This document shows, in pieces, positions 25,696-34,670 of a DNA stretch of 64,000 bases (position 1 is the first letter of the stretch; each line of letters starts with the position of its first letter). Below the pieces are notes generated by a model, which was not told the DNA's origin, searched no databases, and was given only the letters and a program-made list of their open reading frames with translations. The translations under genes were made by a program, and so were the position numbers. Origin of the DNA: Enterococcus villorum (GTDB lineage: Bacteria; Bacillota; Bacilli; Lactobacillales; Enterococcaceae); NCBI RefSeq assembly GCF_007990225.1, contig NZ_BJWF01000008.1, forward strand, positions 19,984-83,983, read 5' to 3'.

Positions 25696-26481
25696 TTAAA
25701 ATTTACGGAATCTTTGGTAGCGTCGTTCGATCAAGTCTTTGGTTGAATATTGACATAATTCCGTCAGTTTTTCAATTAAAGCTTTTTGCATCATGCGACT
25801 CACTTTTTCTTTGCTTAATGGTTGACCATTAAAAGTTTCAGGAATGACACGGTCAATCACGTCTAATTCTAAAAGTTCAGCCGCTGCTACTTTCATCAGC
25901 TCAGCTGCCTCAGCTGCGCGACTGCCATCTTTCCAGAGGATCGATGCAAAACCTTCTGGAGATAAGACAGCATAAATTGTCTGCTCTAACATCCATACTT
26001 CATCTGCTAAACCAAGAGCTAATGCACCACCACTACCACCTTCGCCAATAATAATTGCTAGAATTGGAACTTTCAGATCAGACATTTCTAAAAGATTGCG
26101 CGCAATTGCTTCGCCTTCTCCACGTTCTTCTGCTCCAATCCCACAGTAAGCGCCTGCCGTGTTAATCAATGTGATAATTGGCCGATTGAATTTTTCTGCC
26201 TGTTTCATCAATCTTAAGGCTTTACGATAGCCTTCAGGATGAGGAGAACCAAAATTTCTACGAATATTTTCTTGTAGATCTCGTCCTTTTTGTATGCCAA
26301 TTATAGTTACTGGCTTGCCATCTAATTTAGCGATACCGCCTACGACTGCTTCATCATCGCCAAATAACCGATCGCCATGAAATTCTTGAAATCCTTCAAA
26401 GATATCTTCAAAAAAGTCCAGACTCGTCCAACGATCTTTATCACGAGCTAGTTGGACGATCTCATGCGCTGCTTTATCCAT
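25696..26481 (-). CDS. accA: Acetyl-CoA carboxylase carboxyltransferase subunit alpha
   Basis: A 261-residue AccA. With AccD it moves the carboxyl group from carboxybiotin to acetyl-CoA to give malonyl-CoA, the first step of fatty-acid synthesis. The crotonase-like core includes [51 protein letters not shown] and [16 protein letters not shown]. It is shorter than the E. coli protein, as is usual for lactic acid bacteria. Its start overlaps accD by eight bases. Last gene of the operon. Confidence 0.97.
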   Translation of the reverse strand: MDKAAHEIVQLARDKDRWTSLDFFEDIFEGFQEFHGDRLFGDDEAVVGGIAKLDGKPVTIIGIQKGRDLQENIRRNFGSPHPEGYRKALRLMKQAEKFNRPIITLINTAGAYCGIGAEERGEGEAIARNLLEMSDLKVPILAIIIGEGGSGGALALGLADEVWMLEQTIYAVLSPEGFASILWKDGSRAAEAAELMKVAAAELLELDVIDRVIPETFNGQPLSKEKVSRMMQKALIEKLTELCQYSTKDLIERRYQRFRKF

Positions 26482-27343
26482 GATTGATCCAACCTTTCTG
26501 CGTGTGCATTTCTAGTAAATGATGAATGGTTTCTTTTAGCTCTTTTCTAGGAACGATTTTATCGACAAATCCATGTGCCAGTAAAAACTCAGCTTTTTGA
26601 AAATCTTCTGGCAACTCTTGCTTAATGGTTTGTTCGATAACTCTTCTACCAGCAAAACCAATCAAACTTTGCGGTTCAGCAAGAATAACATCGCCTTCCA
26701 TCGCAAAACTAGCAGTAACGCCACCTGTCGTTGGATCCGTTAAAATGGTTAAATAAAATAAGCCAGCATTACTGTGACGTTTAACCGCTGCAGATATCTT
26801 AGCCATTTGCATCAAAGAAAAAATTCCTTCTTGCATTCTAGCTCCTCCTGAGGCGGTAAATAAAACAACTGGTAACCCTGCTTGTTCCGCTCGCTCAAAA
26901 AGTCGTGTAATCTTTTCACCGACAACCGTTCCCATGCTTCCCATAATAAAATTAGAGTCCATAACTCCTACCGCAAACGACAGTCCAGCAATTGTCGCTT
27001 TCCCAGTCAATACGGCTTCATGTAAACCAGTTTTTTCTTGCATGATTTGAATTTTCTTCTCATAATCAGGAAAGTTTAACGGGTCTTTTGTCGTTAGATC
27101 TGTATCCCATTCTTCTAAACTTTTTTCGTCAATGATCAATGCTAAGCGTTGCCACGCACCAATACGAAAATTATAACCGCAATGAGGGCAAACTTTTTCA
27201 TCGCCAATATCTTTGGTGTAAATGATATGTTTACAGTTTGGGCATTTTGCCCACATGTTATCTGGAATAGACGGCGCATTCGTTGGATGTTCTTCTCTGT
27301 TTGGATTGATTCGAATGTATTTTTTCTTTTTGAATAAAGCCAT
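26474..27343 (-). CDS. accD: Acetyl-CoA carboxylase carboxyltransferase subunit beta
   Basis: A 289-residue AccD with the N-terminal four-cysteine zinc ribbon (CPNC ... CPHCGYNFR, about residues 34-56) and a crotonase-like domain ([36 protein letters not shown]). It forms the carboxyltransferase with AccA. Its ATG directly follows the accC stop codon. Confidence 0.97.
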   Translation of the reverse strand: MALFKKKKYIRINPNREEHPTNAPSIPDNMWAKCPNCKHIIYTKDIGDEKVCPHCGYNFRIGAWQRLALIIDEKSLEEWDTDLTTKDPLNFPDYEKKIQIMQEKTGLHEAVLTGKATIAGLSFAVGVMDSNFIMGSMGTVVGEKITRLFERAEQAGLPVVLFTASGGARMQEGIFSLMQMAKISAAVKRHSNAGLFYLTILTDPTTGGVTASFAMEGDVILAEPQSLIGFAGRRVIEQTIKQELPEDFQKAEFLLAHGFVDKIVPRKELKETIHHLLEMHTQKGWINHG

Positions 27344-28723
27344 CTACTCTTCTCCTATCTCCGCTTCTGGTGTCCAGTGTGGTAAAAATTCTTCTTGTAA
27401 AAATGCAGTGCTATAATCTCCAGCAATAACTGCTGGATGACTAATCAAATCCATCTGAAATTCAGCATTTGTGATGACCCCATCGGTCACAATCTCACTT
27501 AACGCTCGCTGCATTTTCATTAACGCTTCAAAACGCGTATCTGCGTGAACGATCACCTTGGCGATCATTGAGTCGTAATAAGGTGGAATGGTATAGCCAG
27601 AATAAACCGCACTGTCTACTCGAAGACCCATCCCTCCGGCTGGTAATAGCAAGTTTTTAATTGTTCCTGGGGATGGTGCAAAATGAAAAGCTGGATTTTC
27701 AGCATTGATTCGACATTCAATGGCATGTCCAGAAAACACTACATCCTCTTGCTTGATTTCTAATGGCAACCCCGCAGCAATTTCAATTTGTTTTTTGACT
27801 AAATCAATGTTGGTAACCATTTCTGTGACAGGATGTTCGACTTGAATCCGAGTATTCATTTCCATAAAATAAAATTCGCCTGCTTCATCCATCAAAAATT
27901 CAATGGTTCCAGCATTTTCATAATGAACTGCTTTGGCCGCTCGAACAGCTGCGGCTCCTAATTGTTCTCTTTTACCTTTTGAAATAACAACTGAAGGCGA
28001 CTCTTCTAACACTTTTTGATTGTTTCGTTGAAGCGAGCAATCACGTTCCCCAAGATGAAGAACATGCCCGTAATGATCACCTAAAATTTGTACTTCAATA
28101 TGTCTAGCTGGATAAATGATTTTTTCTAAATACATTTCATCATTTCCAAAAGCTGCGGCAGCTTCTTGTTGTGCAGAAGAAAAATGCTGTGGCAGTTCTT
28201 CTTTTGACAAGACTTTACGAATACCTTTTCCACCACCACCTGCGGCAGCTTTAAGCATGACCGGATAACCAATCTTATCCGCTACTTCTAGGGCTTCTGT
28301 AACTGTTGACAATACCCCGTCACTTCCTGGGATAACAGGAACATTAGCTTCTTGCATCAAGCGACGGGCATTGATTTTATTTCCCATCGCATCAATTGTT
28401 CGACTTTTCGGACCAATAAACGCGATATTGCATTCTTCACACATCGAAGCAAAGCGGCTATTTTCTGACAAAAAGCCAAACCCAGGATGGATCGCTTCTG
28501 CTTGAGTCACGATGGCAGCACTCAAGACTTCTTGCACATTCAAATAAGAGTCTGTTGCTTTAGCAGGTCCAATGCAGATGGCTTCATCCGCTAATTGAGT
28601 GTGCAATGCATCTGCATCTGCTTGTGAGTATACAGCTACCGTCTGGATCCCAAGCTCACGGCAAGCGCGAATAATTCGTACGGCGATTTCACCACGATTA
28701 GCTATCAAAACTTTTGAAAACAT
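27344..28723 (-). CDS. accC: Acetyl-CoA carboxylase, biotin carboxylase subunit
   Basis: A 459-residue ATP-grasp biotin carboxylase. It carboxylates the biotin of AccB with ATP and bicarbonate. Landmarks are the N-terminal LIANRGEIAVRIIRACRELG, the glycine-rich loop AAAGGGGKGIRKV, the metal and substrate region FLMDEAGEFYFMEMNTRIQV with EHPVTEM, and the C-terminal biotin carboxylase domain. The ends are intact and the length is typical. Confidence 0.98.
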   Translation of the reverse strand: MFSKVLIANRGEIAVRIIRACRELGIQTVAVYSQADADALHTQLADEAICIGPAKATDSYLNVQEVLSAAIVTQAEAIHPGFGFLSENSRFASMCEECNIAFIGPKSRTIDAMGNKINARRLMQEANVPVIPGSDGVLSTVTEALEVADKIGYPVMLKAAAGGGGKGIRKVLSKEELPQHFSSAQQEAAAAFGNDEMYLEKIIYPARHIEVQILGDHYGHVLHLGERDCSLQRNNQKVLEESPSVVISKGKREQLGAAAVRAAKAVHYENAGTIEFLMDEAGEFYFMEMNTRIQVEHPVTEMVTNIDLVKKQIEIAAGLPLEIKQEDVVFSGHAIECRINAENPAFHFAPSPGTIKNLLLPAGGMGLRVDSAVYSGYTIPPYYDSMIAKVIVHADTRFEALMKMQRALSEIVTDGVITNAEFQMDLISHPAVIAGDYSTAFLQEEFLPHWTPEAEIGEE

Positions 28724-28730
28724 AACTCAC

Positions 28731-29150
28731 CTATCCAATCATAAAAGTTAATTCAGCTTCAGCAACTTTTTTGCCGTCCACTTTTGCAATTCCTTTTCCA
28801 ATGCCAGCAGAAGATTTGATTTTAGTAATTTCTACTTCAAGATACAAAGTATCTCCTGGTGTTACTTTTTGGCGAAATTTTGCTTTATCTAAACCACCAA
28901 AGTAAGCTGTTTTACCTTTGAATTGTTCTAAAGAAAGTAAAGCTACTGCACCTGCTTGAGCCATTGCCTCGACAATCAAAACACCTGGCATAACAGGTTC
29001 TTCTGGAAAGTGACCTTGAAAAAATGGCTCATTGATTGTTACATTTTTTTTAGCAATAATTCGTTCGCCTTCGACCATTTCTTCTACTCGATCAATCAGC
29101 AATAGCGGATAACGGTGTGGAATAATGGCTTTGATTTCTTGTATGTTCAT
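28731..29150 (-). CDS. fabZ: 3-hydroxyacyl-ACP dehydratase FabZ
   Basis: A 139-residue hotdog-fold dehydratase. The catalytic histidine is in [15 protein letters not shown] and the glutamate in [10 protein letters not shown]. It removes water from 3-hydroxyacyl-ACP in each elongation cycle. Enterococci usually have a second homologue, FabN, which also isomerises to make unsaturated chains and is encoded elsewhere; position inside this operon favours FabZ, but sequence motifs do not separate the two with certainty. Confidence 0.93.
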   Translation of the reverse strand: MNIQEIKAIIPHRYPLLLIDRVEEMVEGERIIAKKNVTINEPFFQGHFPEEPVMPGVLIVEAMAQAGAVALLSLEQFKGKTAYFGGLDKAKFRQKVTPGDTLYLEVEITKIKSSAGIGKGIAKVDGKKVAEAELTFMIG

Positions 29151-29171
29151 ACGTTCCCTCTTCCCTTTTAC

Positions 29172-29669
29172 TTAACTTGGTTGAATCCTAAACAACGGTT
29201 GTCCATATTCAACAACAGCTTCATTTTCAACACGAATGTCAACGATCTTACCATCAACTTCACTGGTAATTTCATTCATTAACTTCATCGCTTCAATAAT
29301 ACAAATGACTTCACCTTTTGCTACATTGTCACCGACTGATTTAAATTGTGGTTTATCTGGAGCTGGTTGTAAATAGACGATCCCTACAATCGGTGACGTT
29401 ACTTCCAAACCATCAAAAGTTTTTTGTGTGTCCTTTGCTACTTCAGGTTTTGTTTCATCCATTGTCGTTTGTTGTGGCTGTCTTTTGGGAACCATTTCAG
29501 TTTCTTGATAACTTTCTGTAATAACTGGTGTAGGACTTACTGTACTCATTCCACGACTAGCTTCATTTTTATTCATATATAATTCAAAGTGACCTTCTCT
29601 TAAATCAAACTCAGTTAAAGAAGATTGGTCAAATTGACTGACTAATTCCTTGATTTCATTGATATTCAA
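29172..29669 (-). CDS. accB: Acetyl-CoA carboxylase biotin carboxyl carrier protein
   Basis: A 165-residue carrier with an N-terminal helical part (NINEIKELVSQFDQSSLTEF), a variable linker rich in Pro/Thr/Gln (about 50-85) and a C-terminal biotinyl domain with the biotinylated lysine in IIEAMKLMNEI. I choose TTG 29669, seven bases after GGGAGG. It gives the family's usual first residues and lies three bases after the fabF stop. Confidence 0.95.
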   Translation of the reverse strand: MNINEIKELVSQFDQSSLTEFDLREGHFELYMNKNEASRGMSTVSPTPVITESYQETEMVPKRQPQQTTMDETKPEVAKDTQKTFDGLEVTSPIVGIVYLQPAPDKPQFKSVGDNVAKGEVICIIEAMKLMNEITSEVDGKIVDIRVENEAVVEYGQPLFRIQPS

Positions 29670-29671
29670 GT

Positions 29672-30907
29672 TTATTCCTCCCAGCGTTTCATACACAAGA
29701 CCGCATTATGACCACCAAAGCCTAACGAATTACTCATCGCATAAGTAATTTGTGCCGGTTTGCTTTCATTAATCACTACATTTAAATCAATTTCTGGATC
29801 TTGTTTTTGAACATTGATGTTTGGTGGAATAAATTGATGCTCAAGAGCCATTAAAGTGGCCAAAGCCTCAATACCACCAGCTGCCCCTAATAGATGGCCA
29901 GTCATTGATTTTGTACTACTCACATAAGTATCTTTGAATGATTCACCTAGAGCAATTTGAATGGCTTTTGCTTCTGCTTGATCGTTAGCCGGTGTACTTG
30001 TTCCATGTGCATTGATATAACCAACTTCTTTTGGTTCAATACCGGCTTCTGCCATAGCTAATTTCATGGCTTTTGAAGCACCTGATCCATCAGGTGTAGG
30101 AGCAGTCATATGGTAGGCATCACAGTTAGAGCCATAGCCAACGATTTCACCATAGATTTTAGCCCCACGAGCTTTAGCATGTTCTAAAGACTCAATAACT
30201 AAAACACCAGCACCTTCCCCCATAACGAAGCCGTTACGGTCTTCATCAAATGGAATAGACCCACGATTTGGCTCTTGTGCGGTAGATAATGCAGTTAACG
30301 CAGCAAAACCAGCAATCCCCATTTCACAAATGGTTGCTTCCGTTCCGCCAGCAAGAATGACATCTGAATAACCATGCTTGATGTTACGGAATGCTTCACC
30401 AATAGCATTAGTTCCACTGGCACAAGCCGTAACAATTGCTGTACAAATCCCTTTTGCTCCAACTCTTAATGCAATGTTTCCAGCAGCCATGTTGGCAATT
30501 GCCATTGGCACAAACATTGGCGAAACACGTTTTGGACCTTTTTCATGCATTCGAATGACTTGGTTTTCAATCGTTGGCAAACCACCGATACCTGATCCGA
30601 CAATCACACCAAAACGATCTTGATCCAGTTCATTTTTATTTAATCCACTCATTCCCATCGCTTCTAGCGCTGCATAAATGCCATAAATGGAAAACATATC
30701 CATTCGTTTGCTGTCTTTTTTCACAAAATATTTATCATATGGGAAATCTTTCACTTCACCAGCAAGTGTGATACCAGTTTCTGTGGCATCAAATTTTGTA
30801 ATAGGAGCAATTCCATTTGTTCCTTTTTGTAAACTATCTAAAAAGCTTTCAGCATCATTACCAATTGGCGAAGTGACACCGTAGCCAGTAATTACTACTC
30901 GATTCAT
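29672..30907 (-). CDS. fabF: 3-oxoacyl-ACP synthase II
   Basis: A 411-residue KAS II condensing enzyme with the Cys-His-His triad: Cys in VTACASGTNAIG, His in INAHGTSTPAND, His in KSMTGHLLGAAGG. It extends acyl-ACP with malonyl-ACP. In E. faecalis the equivalent gene in this operon (FabF) handles saturated elongation while the related FabO, elsewhere, serves unsaturated synthesis. Confidence 0.97.
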   Translation of the reverse strand: MNRVVITGYGVTSPIGNDAESFLDSLQKGTNGIAPITKFDATETGITLAGEVKDFPYDKYFVKKDSKRMDMFSIYGIYAALEAMGMSGLNKNELDQDRFGVIVGSGIGGLPTIENQVIRMHEKGPKRVSPMFVPMAIANMAAGNIALRVGAKGICTAIVTACASGTNAIGEAFRNIKHGYSDVILAGGTEATICEMGIAGFAALTALSTAQEPNRGSIPFDEDRNGFVMGEGAGVLVIESLEHAKARGAKIYGEIVGYGSNCDAYHMTAPTPDGSGASKAMKLAMAEAGIEPKEVGYINAHGTSTPANDQAEAKAIQIALGESFKDTYVSSTKSMTGHLLGAAGGIEALATLMALEHQFIPPNINVQKQDPEIDLNVVINESKPAQITYAMSNSLGFGGHNAVLCMKRWEE

Positions 30908-30924
30908 TAATTGATTTCCTCCTT

Positions 30925-31662
30925 TTATCCGTGCATCACTAGTCCGCCATCAACATTGATGACCTGACCTGTAATATAAGGACTTTTCGCTAAGAAAATG
31001 GCTGCATTCGCTACATCTTCCACACTACCAAAACGTTGGAGCGGAATTTGTTTCACTACTTGTTCTTTAACTTTATCGGATAAAACTTCTGTCATATCAG
31101 TGGCAATAAAACCTGGAGCGATTGCATTGCAGGTCACCCCTCTTGCTGCTGCTTCACGAGCTACTGATTTTGTAAATCCAACGACACCTGCTTTACTTGC
31201 CGCATAATTAGCTTGCCCCACGTTGCCGATCAATCCAGAAACACTTGATAAATTGATGATTGTTCCCATACGTTTTTTCAACATTTTCTTTAAGACATGT
31301 TGTGTCATATTAAATGTACCTGTTAAATTGATATCTAAACAAGATTTAAAATCTTCGGCTGACATACGCATAAGTAACTTGTCATTCGTCACCCCAGCAT
31401 TATTGATTAATATGTCAATTGAACCAAGTTGTTTTTCTGCCTCATCAATCATCAAGCCAGCTTTTTCGTAATCTGAAATGTCTCCTGAAACACCAATACA
31501 ATTTACACCTTGCGCTTTGATTTCATCAATTTTTTCTACAGGAATTTCTTTTCGACCATTCAAAACGATATTTGCTCCTGCTTTTGCAAAGGCCATCGCC
31601 ACAGCTGCTCCGATTCCTCTCGTACTACCTGTAATAAATACATTTTTTCCTGTTAGCTCCAT
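30925..31662 (-). CDS. fabG: 3-oxoacyl-ACP reductase FabG
   Basis: A 245-residue short-chain dehydrogenase that reduces 3-oxoacyl-ACP with NADPH. It has the TGSTRGIGAAVAMAF nucleotide loop, NNAG, the catalytic Ser in INLSSVSG and the YAASKAG motif. Its start overlaps the fabD end by 10 bases. Confidence 0.97.
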   Translation of the reverse strand: MELTGKNVFITGSTRGIGAAVAMAFAKAGANIVLNGRKEIPVEKIDEIKAQGVNCIGVSGDISDYEKAGLMIDEAEKQLGSIDILINNAGVTNDKLLMRMSAEDFKSCLDINLTGTFNMTQHVLKKMLKKRMGTIINLSSVSGLIGNVGQANYAASKAGVVGFTKSVAREAAARGVTCNAIAPGFIATDMTEVLSDKVKEQVVKQIPLQRFGSVEDVANAAIFLAKSPYITGQVINVDGGLVMHG

Positions 31663-32588
31663 AACATACCTCCGATACTTGATATTGTTTCTTCAAAAGT
31701 TTGTTGATTTTCTACTCTTAACACGGGGATTGTTTTGTCGATTTTTTTCATAAAACCACTTAGTACCTTACCAGGACCTACTTCAATCACATGTTCAATC
31801 CCAAGTTCTTTCAACTGTTGAATACTTTCATAAAAATGAACCGGCTTCATCACTTGTTGTTCAAGTAGAGTCGGTATTTGGTCTTTTTTCATTATTTCAG
31901 TAGTGGTATTACTGATAACTGGGATTTTAGGTTCATTAAAAGCAATCGTTTTTAGTTCGACAGCTAACTTTTTAGCTGCTGGCGCTAAAATTGCTGTATG
32001 GAAAGGACCACTTACATTTAGTGGAATCATTCGTTTTATCCCTTTTTCTTGTAAAATTCGTACTGCTTCATCGACTGCTTTTTCTTCACCACCAATAACA
32101 ATTTGTTGTGGGGTGTTGTAGTTGGCCGGTGAAACGATACCATATGCTTGGGCTTCTAAACAACTTTCTTCGATCACTTCTACTGGTGCATTCATAATTG
32201 CTACCATTTTGCCACTTCCAACTGGAGCAGCTTCGGTCATATAAGCGCCTCGTTTTGCCACTAACACTACTGCTTCACCAAATGTCAAAGCTTCACTTGC
32301 AACTAAAGCAGAATATTCTCCTAAACTTAAACCTAATGCAGCTTGAGGCATGATTCCTCGTTCTTTTAATAAACGATAAAAAGCAATACTTACGGTTAAA
32401 ATCGCTGGCTGAGTATAAATGGTTTGATTCAATCGTTCATTTTCTGAAAAGCATAGTTCAGCCATATCATAGCCTAAAAGATCACTTGCTTCCTCAAACG
32501 TTTCTTTTACAGTGGTTTCATGGTATAAATCTTGTCCCATTCCTTGGTATTGAGCGCCTTGACCACTAAATAAAAATGCTGTTTTCAT
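31653..32588 (-). CDS. fabD: Malonyl-CoA--ACP transacylase FabD
   Basis: A 311-residue transacylase with the active-site serine in GLSLGEYSAL (Ser88) and the early GQGAQYQGMG loop. It loads malonyl groups onto ACP. ATG 32588 follows GGAGAAAAACAG; a longer in-frame start at 32642 would lie inside the terminator-like hairpin and is rejected. The usual fabK gene between acp and fabD is absent. Confidence 0.96.
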   Translation of the reverse strand: MKTAFLFSGQGAQYQGMGQDLYHETTVKETFEEASDLLGYDMAELCFSENERLNQTIYTQPAILTVSIAFYRLLKERGIMPQAALGLSLGEYSALVASEALTFGEAVVLVAKRGAYMTEAAPVGSGKMVAIMNAPVEVIEESCLEAQAYGIVSPANYNTPQQIVIGGEEKAVDEAVRILQEKGIKRMIPLNVSGPFHTAILAPAAKKLAVELKTIAFNEPKIPVISNTTTEIMKKDQIPTLLEQQVMKPVHFYESIQQLKELGIEHVIEVGPGKVLSGFMKKIDKTIPVLRVENQQTFEETISSIGGMLWS

Positions 32589-32625
32589 CTGTTTTTCTCC
32601 AATGTTCTTAGGATAACGGTTCATT

Positions 32626-32668
32626 AAAAAAGACCAAGACATCCCTATTTAAGGAAAATGTCCCAGCC
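32626..32668 (-). terminator. Wobble-rich terminator between acp and fabD
   Basis: On the minus strand GGCTGGGACAT (32658-32668) pairs with ATGTCTTGGTC (32632-32642) over 11 bp including several G-U pairs, with a 15-base loop, followed by TTTTTT. It would end part of the transcripts after acp and lower the expression of fabD and the genes beyond. Confidence 0.65.
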
Positions 32669-32687
32669 CCCAACCTAATCTTAATGA

Positions 32688-32912
32688 TTATGCAGTTTGT
32701 TTTTCGACATACGTTACTAAATCTTGAACTGTTTTGATGCCGTCTTCTGTTTCGATTTTTACGTCAAATTCATCTTCGATTTCATTGATAATTTGGAATA
32801 AATCTAAGCTATCAGCTTCCAAGTCTTCTTGGATGTTTGTTGTTAATTTGATTTCTTCTGTTTCTTTTCCTAATTCTTCTGCAATAATTTCTTGAATTTT
32901 TTCGAATACCAT
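32688..32912 (-). CDS. Acyl carrier protein of the fab operon
   Basis: A 74-residue ACP with the 4'-phosphopantetheine attachment serine in EADSLDLFQ (Ser35). Position between fabH and fabD matches AcpB of E. faecalis, an ACP that helps FabT sense acyl chains from exogenous fatty acids; a second housekeeping ACP should be encoded elsewhere. The overall charge is strongly acidic, as expected. Confidence 0.94.
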   Translation of the reverse strand: MVFEKIQEIIAEELGKETEEIKLTTNIQEDLEADSLDLFQIINEIEDEFDVKIETEDGIKTVQDLVTYVEKQTA

Positions 32913-32961
32913 AATTTATATTCCTCCGATATTGTTTACAATTTTATGTTTTTTTATCAGT

Positions 32962-33924
32962 TTACAGTTCCATGAGGATGCTTCCCCATGTTAATCCTCC
33001 ACCGTAACCTGTAAATACTACTTTTTGTTTTTGACCTAACTTGATTTTTCCACTAGCTACCGCTTCATCTAAAAGAATTGGAATACTTGCAGCAGAAGTA
33101 TTTCCATATTTATCCATATTTGTTAAAAATTTTTCTTGTGGTATCTTTACTTTTCGTGCAATTTTCTCAATGATTCTAAGATTTGCTTGATGCAAAAGTA
33201 GATAATCAATTGGCACGTTCTGGGTTATGTCTTTAATATTTTTCGCAACGTCTCTTACCGCAAAATCAAAAATATCTCTTCCGATCATTTTCAGATAAAA
33301 AGAACTTTCTAAATTTTTCGAGTAGACAGGCGAGTGATTGGAATGGTAACCAGCTGTTAATGCTGTACCTCGTGTTCCATCTGCTGCTAGATGTTCCGCT
33401 ATTAATTTTTGTTTTGGACCAGCTTCCAATAATATGCCACCAGCACCATCACCAAATAATACAGCGGTTGATCGGTCAGACCAATCAATCATCTTAGATA
33501 GTGTTTCGCCACCAATAACGAGTCCTTTACTTGAACCGCAACGGATCATTTTCTCAGCTAAACTTAAAGCATAAACAAATCCAGAGCAGGCTGCACTTAT
33601 ATCAAATGCGAATGCTTTTGTTGCCCCTAGTTTGCCTTGAACTTGAACAGCTACAGATGGTGTTGCAAAATCTGGAGACATTGTTGCCACAATAATAAAA
33701 TCGAGTTCTACAGGATCAATGTTCCTTTTTTTGATCAATTGTTCTGCTACTAAATAGCAAAGATCAGAAGTTTCTTGGTCTGTGACGCAACGTCTTTGTT
33801 TGATACCTGTTCGAGATGAAATCCATTCATCTGAAGTGTCCATCATTTTAGAAAGATCATCGTTGGTAATGATTTTTTCGGGAAGGACACTAGCTGTTGC
33901 TGTGATCGTTCCAAATTGTTCCAT
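32962..33924 (-). CDS. fabH: 3-oxoacyl-ACP synthase III
   Basis: A 320-residue KAS III that starts fatty-acid synthesis by condensing acyl-CoA with malonyl-ACP. Catalytic residues are Cys113 in ISAACSGF, His in LLHQANLRI and Asn in DKYGNTSAAS. It begins nine bases after the fabT stop. Confidence 0.97.
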   Translation of the reverse strand: MEQFGTITATASVLPEKIITNDDLSKMMDTSDEWISSRTGIKQRRCVTDQETSDLCYLVAEQLIKKRNIDPVELDFIIVATMSPDFATPSVAVQVQGKLGATKAFAFDISAACSGFVYALSLAEKMIRCGSSKGLVIGGETLSKMIDWSDRSTAVLFGDGAGGILLEAGPKQKLIAEHLAADGTRGTALTAGYHSNHSPVYSKNLESSFYLKMIGRDIFDFAVRDVAKNIKDITQNVPIDYLLLHQANLRIIEKIARKVKIPQEKFLTNMDKYGNTSAASIPILLDEAVASGKIKLGQKQKVVFTGYGGGLTWGSILMEL

Positions 33925-33933
33925 TAAAAATCC

Positions 33934-34374
33934 TCACTTGTAATCTCGCAAAAAATCATGCAAGTTTTTCAATGCAGCCAGTAAAGCTTGTTGTTCATTT
34001 GTAGCCATACTATCCAAAATATTTTTGACCATTTCTCGATGAAAATGTTGGTGGACACGATATAAAAGTTTACCTTTTTTCGTTAAACCTAATTTCACCA
34101 CGCGTCGATCATCTTCACTCCGGATACGTTCAACATAGCCTTTTCTTACTAACTTATTGATAGCAGTGGTCAAGGTTCCAACAGTAATCGACAGTTCTTT
34201 GGCTACTTCTGAAGTCGTTTTTTTCTTGTACATACCGATTGCCTCGATCGTATGCATCTCTGTGATTGACAAATCTTTGAATTGAGATTTTTTTAATTCA
34301 GATTCCTCGATTGTCAAAATATCATTGAACACACTAACAAGATAATCATTTACTGTTTTTAAATCTGGTTCCAT
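33934..34374 (-). CDS. fabT: MarR-family fatty-acid regulator FabT
   Basis: A 146-residue winged-helix MarR repressor that opens the fatty-acid operon. The helix-turn-helix is at about 50-85 (TTSEVAKELSITVGTLTTAI) and the wing contains RSEDDRRVVKL. In streptococci and enterococci FabT bound to acyl-ACP represses the fab genes. ATG 34374 gives the family's start (MEPDLKTVNDYL). Two palindromic sites just upstream match FabT boxes, which implies autorepression. Confidence 0.95.
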   Translation of the reverse strand: MEPDLKTVNDYLVSVFNDILTIEESELKKSQFKDLSITEMHTIEAIGMYKKKTTSEVAKELSITVGTLTTAINKLVRKGYVERIRSEDDRRVVKLGLTKKGKLLYRVHQHFHREMVKNILDSMATNEQQALLAALKNLHDFLRDYK

Positions 34375-34393
34375 GTTCCACCGTCCACTAATT

Positions 34394-34409
34394 AGTTTGA
34401 TTATCAAAT
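34394..34409 (-). promoter_or_regulatory. FabT operator 1 in the fabT leader
   Basis: AGTTTGATTATCAAAT, a near-perfect palindrome that matches the known FabT box (TTTGATTATCAAA). It lies 20-35 bases before the fabT start, within the transcribed leader. Confidence 0.8.
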
Positions 34410-34410
34410 C

Positions 34411-34426
34411 ATTTGATGTTCAAACT
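34411..34426 (-). promoter_or_regulatory. FabT operator 2 overlapping the fabT -10
   Basis: ATTTGATGTTCAAACT, an imperfect FabT box, one base from operator 1. It covers the last bases of the -10 and the transcription start, so binding should block polymerase. Confidence 0.78.
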
Positions 34427-34452
34427 ATATCTTAACTTTTTTCAAAATGCAA
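34424..34452 (-). promoter_or_regulatory. Promoter of the fabT-led operon
   Basis: TTGCAT (34447-34452), 17-base spacer, TATAGT (34424-34429) on the minus strand. Confidence 0.8.
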
Positions 34453-34565
34453 CCTTAAAACTTCATTTTTTTTAGTTATGATATTTTTCTAAGAAAAGCC
34501 TCATTTTAAAACCCTATAAAATCAGCTTTTATCACATTAAAATTAAAAAATTAAGTGAAATAAAT

Positions 34566-34582
34566 ATTTTGATTATCAAACT
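34566..34582. promoter_or_regulatory. Third FabT-type palindrome near the divergent gene
   Basis: ATTTTGATTATCAAACT is nearly the reverse complement of operator 1. It lies about 140 bases from the fabT promoter and 31 bases upstream of the -35 of the divergent UvrC/Cho-like gene. It may give FabT a second contact through looping or act on the divergent gene. Confidence 0.65.
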
Positions 34583-34613
34583 ATTTACTTCTGAACTTTC
34601 ATAATCGAAACAG

Positions 34614-34642
34614 TTGTTCCATTCATCTAAATTTGGTATAGT
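34614..34642 (+). promoter_or_regulatory. Promoter of the UvrC/Cho-like gene
   Basis: TTGTTC (34614-34619), 17-base spacer, TATAGT (34637-34642), 28 bases before the TTG start. Confidence 0.75.
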
Positions 34643-34670
34643 ATTTTTTGATAAAAAAGGAGAAAAAGCA

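Noticed and set aside
32589..32642. Longer fabD start
   Set aside because: It lies in the terminator-like hairpin and adds residues not seen in FabD proteins.
34614..34670. In-frame TTG start upstream of the UvrC/Cho-like gene
   Set aside because: It coincides with the -35 box; the TTG at 34671 is eight bases from AAGGAG.
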